Positions 54,191 through 61,623 of a stretch of DNA of 64,000 nucleotides are shown piece by piece. The notes under the pieces are model-generated. The model did no database searches and was not told where the DNA came from. It worked only from the letters and a program-made list of their open reading frames with translations. The DNA is from Tsuneonella deserti (GTDB lineage: Bacteria; Pseudomonadota; Alphaproteobacteria; Sphingomonadales; Sphingomonadaceae): the NCBI RefSeq assembly GCF_014644315.1, contig NZ_BMKL01000001.1, positions 62,001 through 126,000 on the forward strand, read 5' to 3'. The position numbers and the translations under genes are program-made. Numbering within the stretch: the first letter of the stretch is position 1; each line of letters starts with the position of its first letter.

Positions 54191-54811
54191 ATGCCGGTCT
54201 TCGCCGCGCAGGTGGGTAAGAAAATGGCACGAGACGATCGAAAACAGGTGGCCCCGGCACTGACCGCCCCCGCAGACATTTCCCTGGTGGGCACGGTGGA
54301 TGAGGCGATGGCGTGCAAGCTGCGCGACGGGTTGGCCGACGCGGAGGATACCGACACGCCGATCGTCATCGACATGACGACGCTGGGCGGCGATCCCGAA
54401 ATGGCCCGAAGAATGATTGTGGAGGTCGATGCGGCGCGCGAACGGCTCAAGCGCCGCCGCATCGTGTTCCTCGGCAAGACGGTCGTCTATTCCGCAGGCG
54501 TCACCTTCATAGCCGCCTTCCCGCGCGAGGACCGCTATCTGAACAGCGACGCCACGCTGCTCATCCACTGCCGTCAATTGAGCCAGACGATGCAGCTCGA
54601 AGGGCCGATCCGCACGAGCATCCCCATGCTCCGGGCGATGATTCATCAGCTCGAAACGGGCGTCGAGCTCGAAGAAGCGAACTTCAAGCGTCTCATCGAA
54701 GGATCGAACGTCGAGATGGAGGACCTGCTCGAGAAGGCGCTCTACAACTGGTATGTGCCTGCGGACGAAGCCTGCGAGCTTGGTCTCGTGGCCGAGGTTC
54801 TCAAGCTTTAA
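54191..54811 (+). CDS. ClpP-like (peptidase S14-type) protein
   Basis: A 206-residue protein with the ClpP/crotonase fold. Residues DMTTLGGDPEMARRMI match the ClpP oxyanion strand, TVVYSAGVTFIAAF has a Ser in the nucleophile position (usual AASMGA replaced by YSAGVT), and LLIHCRQLS the His position (usual IHQP). Real ClpP is adjacent to clpX; here there is none. ATG 54191 follows GAAGAG; ATG 54224 follows GGTGGGTAAG and is an alternative. It is tail-to-tail with the next gene, sharing TTAA. Protease activity and substrate unproven. Confidence 0.75.
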   Translation: MPVFAAQVGKKMARDDRKQVAPALTAPADISLVGTVDEAMACKLRDGLADAEDTDTPIVIDMTTLGGDPEMARRMIVEVDAARERLKRRRIVFLGKTVVYSAGVTFIAAFPREDRYLNSDATLLIHCRQLSQTMQLEGPIRTSIPMLRAMIHQLETGVELEEANFKRLIEGSNVEMEDLLEKALYNWYVPADEACELGLVAEVLKL

Positions 54812-55704
54812 GCGGGAACGCTCTCCGCCTTGGCGTGGTCTGCGATGGCGTCGGCGATCTCGTCCACCAGTTCGAGCGGCAGGTCGTGACCCATCCCGGG
54901 AACGGTCTTCAGCTTCGACCCCTTGATGTGCGCGGCGGTGTCGTGTCCGCCGGCCAGCGGGACCAGCGGATCCGCCTCGCCGTGGATGACGAGCGTCGGC
55001 GCCTTCACGCTTTGCAACCGTTCGCGCCGGTCGCCGTCGGCGATGATGGCGGCGAGCTGGCGAGGCATTCCCGCCGGGTAGAAGCTGCGGCGGATGAGCG
55101 CGCGGCTGCGTTCGCGCACTTTGTCCGGGTCCGAGCGATAGCCAGGGCTGCCGATCGCCTGCGAGACCTTGACCCCGTGCTCCACCAGCGTGTCCTCGTC
55201 CATCGAGGCGGGACGCTGGGTTAGCGCCGACATCGCCTCGCGCGTGCCGGCGGGCAGCTTGCGGTGGCCCGTGGTGGACATGATCGAGGTGAGGGTAAGC
55301 ACGCGCTCGGGGTGGGAAAACGCCATGTGCTGGGCGATCATTCCGCCCATGCTCGCGCCGCCGATATGCGCCTTGTCGATGCCGAGCGCGTCGAGCAGGC
55401 CGATCCCGTCCTCGGCCATGTCGGCGAGGGTGTAGGGAACCTTCGGCTTGATGCCGAACTTGCTCAGCAGCATCAGCTTGACGATGCCTGGTGCCTTTGC
55501 CCCTTCGAACTTGTGGCTGAGGCCGATGTCGCGATTGTCGTAGCGGATCACGCGAAAGCCGCGTTCCACCAGGGCATCGACCAGTTCCTGCGGCCACAGC
55601 GTCATCTGGGCACCGAGGCCCATCACCAGCAGGACCGGCGGCGCGGCGGGATCGCCGTGCTCGTCATATTCGATCGCAATGCCGTTGGCCTGGACCTGCG
55701 CCAT
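54808..55704 (-). CDS. Alpha/beta-hydrolase
   Basis: A 298-residue alpha/beta-hydrolase fold enzyme, cytoplasmic. GGASMGGMIAQHMA is the nucleophile elbow with Ser, HGEADPLVPLAGG holds the Asp, and PGMGHDLP the His. It starts 12 bases after nadB on the same strand and probably belongs to the panC-nadB transcript. An esterase, lipase or lactonase role is all that can be said. Confidence 0.85.
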   Translation of the reverse strand: MAQVQANGIAIEYDEHGDPAAPPVLLVMGLGAQMTLWPQELVDALVERGFRVIRYDNRDIGLSHKFEGAKAPGIVKLMLLSKFGIKPKVPYTLADMAEDGIGLLDALGIDKAHIGGASMGGMIAQHMAFSHPERVLTLTSIMSTTGHRKLPAGTREAMSALTQRPASMDEDTLVEHGVKVSQAIGSPGYRSDPDKVRERSRALIRRSFYPAGMPRQLAAIIADGDRRERLQSVKAPTLVIHGEADPLVPLAGGHDTAAHIKGSKLKTVPGMGHDLPLELVDEIADAIADHAKAESVPA

Positions 55705-55716
55705 GTTATCCCTCCC

Positions 55717-57300
55717 TCAAGGTACCAGCACGGTATCGCGCGCTTCGGGCAATGTCTCCGGGTAATCGAGGATGAAGTGCAAGCCTCGGCTTTCGTGGCG
55801 CTTCAGCGCGCTGCGAACGATCAGGTCGGCGCACTGGTGGAGGTTGCGCAACTCGATCAAGTCGGTGGTAACCCGGAACGAGCCGTAATAGTCCTCGATC
55901 TCCTGCGCGAGCGTGGCGATGCGGTGCGCCGCGCGCTCGAGCCGCTTGGTGGTGCGCACGATGCCGACGTAATTCCACATGAACCGGCGGATTTCGGTCC
56001 AGTTCTGCTTGATGACCACCTCTTCGTCGGAATCGGTCACCCGGCTCGCGTCCCACTCGCGGATGGGCGGCGGATCGTCGAGATCGTCCCAGCAGCACAG
56101 GATGTCGTGCGCGGCGGCTTCCCCGAACACGAAGCATTCGAGCAGGGAATTGGAGGCGAGCCGATTGGCCCCGTGGAGCCCGCTCTCGGTCACTTCGCCC
56201 GCCGCCCACAGGCCGGGCAGGTCGGTCCGCGCGTCGAGCCCGATCAGCACCCCCCCGCAGGTGTAGTGCTGCGCGGGCACGACCGGGATCGGCTCCTTCG
56301 TCATGTCGATGCCGAGGCCGAGAAGCTTTTCATGAATGGTGGGGAAATGGTGCGTCACGAAATCGGCCGGCTGGTGGCTGATGTCGAGGTGGACGAAGTC
56401 GAGCCCGTCGCGCTTGATTTCGCTGTCGTTCGCGCGCGCTACGATATCTCGCGGCGCGAGCTCGGCCCGCGGGTCGTAGTCCGGCATGTAGCGATGGCCG
56501 GTCTTGGGGTTGAGAAGCAGGCCACCTTCGCCGCGAACCGCCTCGGTAATCAGGAAGTTCTTGACGTCGAGGTTGTAGAGACAGGTCGGGTGGAACTGCA
56601 TCATCTCCATGTTGGAGACGCGGGCCCCGGCGCGCCACGCCATGGCGATACCGTCGCCCGTCGCGCCGCGGGGCGCCGTCGAGAACTGGTACACGCGCCC
56701 TGCGCCGCCGCTGGCGAGGATGGTGGCGCGGGCGACATGCGCCTCCACGGTCCCGGTCGCCTCGTCGAGGGCATAGACGCCCCACACGCGGCCCGAGCCC
56801 GAGAACCGCTCGGCATTGCGGCCGGTGATAAGGTCGATGCAGGCCCGCCCGGGAAGCAGGGTGATGTTGGGGTTGGCAGTGGCCGCGTTGAGCAGCGCTT
56901 CCTGCACCGCCCAGCCCGTCGCATCGTTGACGTGGACGATGCGGCGTTGCGAATGCCCGCCTTCGCGGGTCAGGTGAAGCGCGCCTTCCTCCTTGTTGAA
57001 GGGCACGCCAAGCTCGATCAACCGGTCGATGGCGGCGGGGGCGTGCTCGATAACGTACTCAACCGTCTCGATGCGGTTAAGGCCGGCACCGGCGACCATC
57101 GTGTCGCGGATGTGCTCTTCGAAGGTGTCGCCGGCATCGAGCACCGCGGCGATGCCGCCTTGCGCCCAGGCCGTGCTGCCTCCGGTGAGGGAGCCTTTCG
57201 CCAGCACCAGCACCTTGCGCGTCTGCGCCAGCGCCAGCGCGGCGGTCAGGCCCGCCGCGCCCGATCCGATGACGATCACGTCGTGCTGCGGCATGCTCAT
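55717..57300 (-). CDS. nadB: L-aspartate oxidase
   Basis: A 527-residue FAD enzyme oxidising L-aspartate to iminoaspartate, first step of de novo NAD synthesis. The N-terminus HDVIVIGSGAAGLTAALALA is the FAD-binding loop; GGSTAWAQGGIAAV, HSQRRIVHVNDATGWA and MEMMQFHPTCLYN are NadB motifs, HYTCGGVLIG and SGLHGANRLASNSLLE lie in the catalytic part. ATG 57300 overlaps the panC stop (ATGA), so the much longer upstream frame is not used. NadA and NadC are not in the window. Confidence 0.95.
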   Translation of the reverse strand: MSMPQHDVIVIGSGAAGLTAALALAQTRKVLVLAKGSLTGGSTAWAQGGIAAVLDAGDTFEEHIRDTMVAGAGLNRIETVEYVIEHAPAAIDRLIELGVPFNKEEGALHLTREGGHSQRRIVHVNDATGWAVQEALLNAATANPNITLLPGRACIDLITGRNAERFSGSGRVWGVYALDEATGTVEAHVARATILASGGAGRVYQFSTAPRGATGDGIAMAWRAGARVSNMEMMQFHPTCLYNLDVKNFLITEAVRGEGGLLLNPKTGHRYMPDYDPRAELAPRDIVARANDSEIKRDGLDFVHLDISHQPADFVTHHFPTIHEKLLGLGIDMTKEPIPVVPAQHYTCGGVLIGLDARTDLPGLWAAGEVTESGLHGANRLASNSLLECFVFGEAAAHDILCCWDDLDDPPPIREWDASRVTDSDEEVVIKQNWTEIRRFMWNYVGIVRTTKRLERAAHRIATLAQEIEDYYGSFRVTTDLIELRNLHQCADLIVRSALKRHESRGLHFILDYPETLPEARDTVLVP

Positions 57301-58169
57301 TCCGGCTTCCCTGTCGGGCCGACATGCATGTTGTCGATCAGCCGCGTGCCGCCGATGCGGGCGGCGACCAGCAACCGGGCGGGAGCGTCGCCAAGCGTAT
57401 CGAGCGGCGCGAGGCTGAGCGGGTCTGCCAGCGCGGCATAATCGACACTGTCGAAGCCGGCTTGCAGCAGGTGTGCCTCCAGCGCGGCGAGCGTCGGCGC
57501 GGCCGCGCTGCCGGCCGCCAGCGCAGCGATCGCTTCGCGCATGGCCTGGGGCAGGGCGGCGGCCTGCGCGCGGGCGGCGGGCGAGAGGTACTGGTTGCGG
57601 CTTGACATTGCCAGCCCGTCGGTCTCGCGAACGGTGGGCACGCCGACGATCGCTTCGACATGGGGGCGAACCAGATCGAGGTCCCGCGCCATGCGGCGGA
57701 TGACCGCCAGTTGCTGCCAGTCCTTCTCGCCGAACAGCGCGACATCGGGCCGCACCTGGTTGAACAGCTTGAGCACCACGGTGGCCACGCCATCGAAATG
57801 CCCGGGCCGCGCCGCGCCGCACAGCCCATCGCTCACGCCGGCGACGGAGACAGTGGTGGAGAAGCCCGCCGGATACATTTCCTCCACGCCCGGCGCCCAT
57901 AGCAACTCTACGCCCTCGGCCTCGAGCAAAGCGCAATCGGCGGCCATCCGGCGCGGGTAGGCATCGAGATCCTCGTTCGGACCGAACTGCTTCGGATTGA
58001 CGAAGATCGACACGGCGACCGCATCGGCATGGCGCCGCGCCTCACGCACCAGGGTCAGGTGACCCTCGTGAAGCGCGCCCATCGTCGGCACCAGCGCCAG
58101 GCGCTTGCCGCCGGCGCGAAGCTGATCCACGGCGCTTCTCAACACTTCCAGCGTGGTCGCGGTTTGCAC
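57297..58169 (-). CDS. panC: Pantothenate synthetase (pantoate-beta-alanine ligase)
   Basis: A 290-residue ATP-dependent ligase joining pantoate and beta-alanine. PTMGALHEGHLTLV contains the HxGH ATP-binding motif, SIFVNPKQFGPNED and GEKDWQQLAVI the substrate regions, and SSRNQYLSP the KMSKS-like loop. It is the first gene of the operon with nadB and is divergent from mipZ with 66 bases between, an arrangement seen in other alphaproteobacteria. Confidence 0.95.
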   Translation of the reverse strand: MQTATTLEVLRSAVDQLRAGGKRLALVPTMGALHEGHLTLVREARRHADAVAVSIFVNPKQFGPNEDLDAYPRRMAADCALLEAEGVELLWAPGVEEMYPAGFSTTVSVAGVSDGLCGAARPGHFDGVATVVLKLFNQVRPDVALFGEKDWQQLAVIRRMARDLDLVRPHVEAIVGVPTVRETDGLAMSSRNQYLSPAARAQAAALPQAMREAIAALAAGSAAAPTLAALEAHLLQAGFDSVDYAALADPLSLAPLDTLGDAPARLLVAARIGGTRLIDNMHVGPTGKPE

Positions 58170-58235
58170 CTCTCGCCGTCCCTCGACTATTCTGTCCTCT
58201 CAACGCCCTAGCCGGGGCAATACAGGAATGCACGC

Positions 58236-59075
58236 GTGACCGAGGCCCGTCCCTCTTCTCCAGCCGCCGGAAAGGCCGCCCACCGGATCGTCTTCGCCAA
58301 CGAGAAGGGTGGCACCGGCAAATCGACCACCGCGGTGCACGTCGCCGTGGCGCTCGCGTATCAGGGAGCGAAGGTGGCGGCGATCGACCTCGATCCGCGG
58401 CAGCGCACGCTTTATCGCTATTTTGAAAACCGGGCGGAGACGGCGGCCCGGCGCGGCATCGATCTGCCGACCGCGCGGTTCGAAGTATTCGAGAGCGGCA
58501 CCCCCGAGGAACTGGAGGCGATGACCGCCAGCCTGTCCGAAGGCTGCGACTTCGTCGTGTTCGACACGCCGGGGCGCGACGATCCGCTGGCCCGCCACGC
58601 GGCGACCGAGGCCGATACCCTGGTAACACCGCTCAATGACAGCTTCGTCGATTTCGATCTCATCGGCCAGGTCGATGCCGAGACCTTCAAGGTCCGCCGC
58701 CTGTCCTTCTATGCCGAGCTCATCTGGGAGGCGCGCCTCAAGCGCAGTCGCGCGACGATCGAACAGAAGCGGCGCGAAATGGACTGGATCGTGGTGCGCA
58801 ACCGCACCGGTCACGTCGAGGCGCGCAACATGGTCCGGATCGAGGCGGCGCTGGCCGAATTGTCGAAGCGGGTGGGCTTCCGCGTCTCTCACGGACTGTC
58901 CGAACGCGTGATCTACCGCGAACTCTTTCCGAGCGGGCTGACCCTGCTCGACAAGGGGCACCTCGGCGAACTCGGCACCAGCCATCTCGTCGCGCGGCAG
59001 GAACTGCGCTCATTGGTTGCCGCGCTCAACTTGCCCATGCCCTCGAAGAAAGCCGCGGAACTGGCGCTCGCCTGA
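58236..59075 (+). CDS. mipZ: MipZ-type ParA-family ATPase, division-site regulator
   Basis: A 279-residue ParA/MinD-superfamily ATPase. RIVFANEKGGTGKSTTAVHVAVAL is the deviant Walker A (KGGTGKST), VAAIDLDPRQRTLYRYFENR closely follows the Caulobacter MipZ sequence, and FVVFDTPGRDD is Walker B. Known role of MipZ: a bipolar gradient that inhibits FtsZ polymerisation and positions the division site. GTG 58236 with ACAGGA upstream is the start. The neighbour panC is the usual alphaproteobacterial context. Confidence 0.92.
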   Translation: MTEARPSSPAAGKAAHRIVFANEKGGTGKSTTAVHVAVALAYQGAKVAAIDLDPRQRTLYRYFENRAETAARRGIDLPTARFEVFESGTPEELEAMTASLSEGCDFVVFDTPGRDDPLARHAATEADTLVTPLNDSFVDFDLIGQVDAETFKVRRLSFYAELIWEARLKRSRATIEQKRREMDWIVVRNRTGHVEARNMVRIEAALAELSKRVGFRVSHGLSERVIYRELFPSGLTLLDKGHLGELGTSHLVARQELRSLVAALNLPMPSKKAAELALA

Positions 59076-59320
59076 TTTGAACTGCGGAACTGTCCTACAA
59101 GCGGCCGGCCCGCTAATGCAGGACAACATGAGCCCGGACCGCCCATCCTTGTATCCCGCACGAGCATACGCGGAAGGTGACGGTCGCGATACGGCAATCG
59201 CGCGCAAGTATCTGGTAAAAGGCGCAAAATCGCCGAGCAGGGATTTCTTTTTGTACCCGGTTCGGTGGTCCACGCCCCGTGTCGGCGCATCGCGCTGCGA
59301 ACGGTGAAAGGACTGTCTGG

Positions 59321-59614
59321 GTGATCAAGCTCCTCTTCATCGCCGCCCTCCTCTCGCTCGCTTGCCGGTCGGTGCTCGGCAAATGGCCGTGGGAATATCT
59401 CGCCGCGAAACCGACCCGCCCCCAGGCCGTTCTCAAGGCGCGGCAGCTGCTGTCGGTTGGGCATGACGCGTCTCGTAGCGAAATCGTCGAGGCGCATCGG
59501 CGGCTGATCGCGGCGGTCCACCCGGATCGGGGCGGCACGAACGAAGCGGTGCATGCGGCCAATGCGGCGCGCGACCTGCTTCTGTCCGAGCTGTCCGGCA
59601 CCAACAGAGGATAA
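59321..59614 (+). CDS. Membrane-anchored DnaJ-like (J-domain) protein
   Basis: A 97-residue protein with an N-terminal hydrophobic segment (VIKLLFIAALLSLACRSVLG) and a short J-domain: HRRLIAAVHPDRGGTNEAV holds the HPD motif that stimulates DnaK-type ATPases. The GTG start follows AAAGGA. It resembles the mitochondrial TIM14/Pam18 architecture. It precedes the phosphomutase by 4 bases and follows mipZ, a common alphaproteobacterial order. Partner chaperone unknown. Confidence 0.85.
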   Translation: MIKLLFIAALLSLACRSVLGKWPWEYLAAKPTRPQAVLKARQLLSVGHDASRSEIVEAHRRLIAAVHPDRGGTNEAVHAANAARDLLLSELSGTNRG

Positions 59615-59618
59615 GAGC

Positions 59619-61022
59619 TTGAGCCATACCTTCGATCCCACGACCTTGCGTGAATACGACATTCGCGGCGTCATCGGCGAAACCCTGGGCGCGGACGATG
59701 CGCGCGCGATCGGCCGCGGATTCGCGACTATGCTGCGCGAAGCCGGCGGGAAGAAGGTTGCCGTCGGCTACGACGGGCGGCTGAGTTCGCCCATGCTGGA
59801 GCACGCCCTGATCGAGGGTCTCAACTCGAGCGGGTGCGACGTGGTGCGGATCGGCATGGGGCCGACCCCGATGCTCTATTATGCCGAGGCGTCAGCCGAA
59901 GAGGTGCAGGGCGGCATTCAGATAACTGGCAGCCACAATCCCGCCAATTACAATGGCTTCAAGATGGTATTTCTTGGCCGTCCGTTCTTCGGGGAGGACA
60001 TCCTCGAAATCGGCCGCCGCGCCCAGGCGGGTGAATGGGCCGATGGCTCCGGAACGGTCGAGTCGCGCGAGGTCCTGGGCGAGTATATCGAGCGCCTGGT
60101 CGCCGGGCTGGAGGGGATCGACCACGAATCGTTGGCCGGTCTTCGAATCGGTTGGGACGCGGGCAACGGCGCCGCCGGCCCCGCGCTCGAGGCGCTCACC
60201 GCCCGCCTGCCGGGGGAGCACCACCTGCTGTTCACCGAGGTCGACGGGTCGTTTCCCAATCATCATCCTGATCCTACTGACCCGGCCAATCTTGAGGACC
60301 TCAAGCGGCTTGTCGCGGACAAGAACCTCGACTTCGGAGTGGCTTTCGACGGTGACGGCGACCGGATCGGCGCGATCGACAACCAGGGACGCATTATCTG
60401 GGGCGACCAGCTGTTGATGATCTATGCCGAGGACCTGCTTGCGCGCATGCCGGGAGCGACGGTGATCGCCGATGTGAAGGCGAGCCGCGCGCTGTTCGAG
60501 CGGGTGCGCGAGCTGGGCGGCCAGCCGCTTATGTGGAAGACCGGCCACAGCCTGATTAAGTCCAAAATGAAGGAGACAGGCGCACCTCTGGCCGGGGAAA
60601 TGAGCGGCCACGTGTTCTTCGCTGACACCTATTACGGGTACGACGATGCACTTTACGCTGCGGTCCGGTTGATCGCCGCCTCCGCGCGCCTGGGCCGGAG
60701 CGTGACCGAATTGCGCGGCGCGATGCCGGCTATGATCAATACTCCCGAACTGCGCTTTCAGGTGGATGAGAGCCGCAAGTTCGCTGCGATCGAGGAAGTG
60801 AAGCAGAGGCTTGCAGGGACCGGCGCGAAAGTGGACGGAACCGACGGAGTGCGAGTCACCACCGACGACGGCTGGTGGCTCCTGCGCGCGTCGAACACCC
60901 AAGACGTGCTGGTCGCCCGTGCGGAGAGCAACGACCAAGCCGGTCTTCAGCGCCTGCTGGGCCAGATCGACGAACAGCTCGCCCTGTCCGGCCTCGAGCG
61001 GAGTGCGCAGGCGGGGCATTGA
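59619..61022 (+). CDS. Phosphomannomutase / phosphoglucomutase
   Basis: A 467-residue alpha-D-phosphohexomutase interconverting hexose-1- and 6-phosphates, feeding cell-envelope sugars and exopolysaccharide. ITGSHNPANYNG contains the phosphorylated Ser, AFDGDGDR the metal-binding loop, GEMSGHVFFADTYYGYDD the sugar-binding loop and RASNTQ the phosphate-contacting region. TTG 59619 is the start: AGAGG lies 8-12 bases upstream and it begins right where homology (REYDIRGV) requires. It connects glucose-6-phosphate from this window's glucose pathway to glycan synthesis. Confidence 0.93.
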   Translation: MSHTFDPTTLREYDIRGVIGETLGADDARAIGRGFATMLREAGGKKVAVGYDGRLSSPMLEHALIEGLNSSGCDVVRIGMGPTPMLYYAEASAEEVQGGIQITGSHNPANYNGFKMVFLGRPFFGEDILEIGRRAQAGEWADGSGTVESREVLGEYIERLVAGLEGIDHESLAGLRIGWDAGNGAAGPALEALTARLPGEHHLLFTEVDGSFPNHHPDPTDPANLEDLKRLVADKNLDFGVAFDGDGDRIGAIDNQGRIIWGDQLLMIYAEDLLARMPGATVIADVKASRALFERVRELGGQPLMWKTGHSLIKSKMKETGAPLAGEMSGHVFFADTYYGYDDALYAAVRLIAASARLGRSVTELRGAMPAMINTPELRFQVDESRKFAAIEEVKQRLAGTGAKVDGTDGVRVTTDDGWWLLRASNTQDVLVARAESNDQAGLQRLLGQIDEQLALSGLERSAQAGH

Positions 61023-61621
61023 GCGCTCTGCTTAACCCTGCCGACTCCGGCTTCCGCCGGGCAGTGGCCTGGGTAGCTGCGCTCAACCTCGCCTACTTCA
61101 ATATCGAGTTTGCGGTCGCGCTCGCGATCGGATCGGTTTCGCTGTTCGCCGATTCGGTCGACTTCCTTGAGGACACCTCGATCAACCTGCTGATCTTGCT
61201 GGCGCTCGGCTGGAGTACCCTCGCGAGAGCCCGCGTCGGGATTGTGCTTGCCGCAGTGTTGCTCGTCCCCGGTATCGCGACGCTGTGGACCGCGTGGGCA
61301 AAGTTCGGCGACCCGGCGGTGCCGGCGCCGATGCCTCTAACGCTCGCGGGGCTCGGCGCGCTGGCGATCAACCTGACCTGTGCGGTCATCCTGGCGCGTT
61401 TCCGCGCGCACTCGGGGAGCCTCAGCCGCGCCGCGTTCCTGTCCGCGCGCAACGATGCCTTCGCCAATGTCGCGATCATCGCCGCAGGCCTGGTCACCGC
61501 CTTCGCGTGGCATTCGCCTTGGCCGGATATTGCGGTCGGGCTTGCCATCGCGGTGGTCAATCTCGACGCTGCGCGCGAGGTGTGGGAGGCGGCGCGCGAG
61601 GAACACGCGGTCGAGGCGTGA
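61019..61621 (+). CDS. CDF-family cation efflux protein
   Basis: A 200-residue cation diffusion facilitator-type membrane protein. NIEFAVALAIGSVSLFADSVDFLED is the CDF signature with metal Asp; FLSARNDAFANVAIIAAGLVT carries the second Asp/Asn pair. About six helices, no long cytoplasmic tail, so it is a short CDF. It begins at TTG 61019 overlapping the phosphomutase stop, with a weak GGCGGGG close by. Substrate metal unknown. Confidence 0.82.
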   Translation: MSALLNPADSGFRRAVAWVAALNLAYFNIEFAVALAIGSVSLFADSVDFLEDTSINLLILLALGWSTLARARVGIVLAAVLLVPGIATLWTAWAKFGDPAVPAPMPLTLAGLGALAINLTCAVILARFRAHSGSLSRAAFLSARNDAFANVAIIAAGLVTAFAWHSPWPDIAVGLAIAVVNLDAAREVWEAAREEHAVEA

Positions 61622-61623
61622 CG

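Noticed and set aside
57301..57936. Extended N-terminus of nadB overlapping panC
   Set aside because: NadB homology begins at the FAD loop directly after ATG 57300, and the region is coding for panC in another frame with full conservation.
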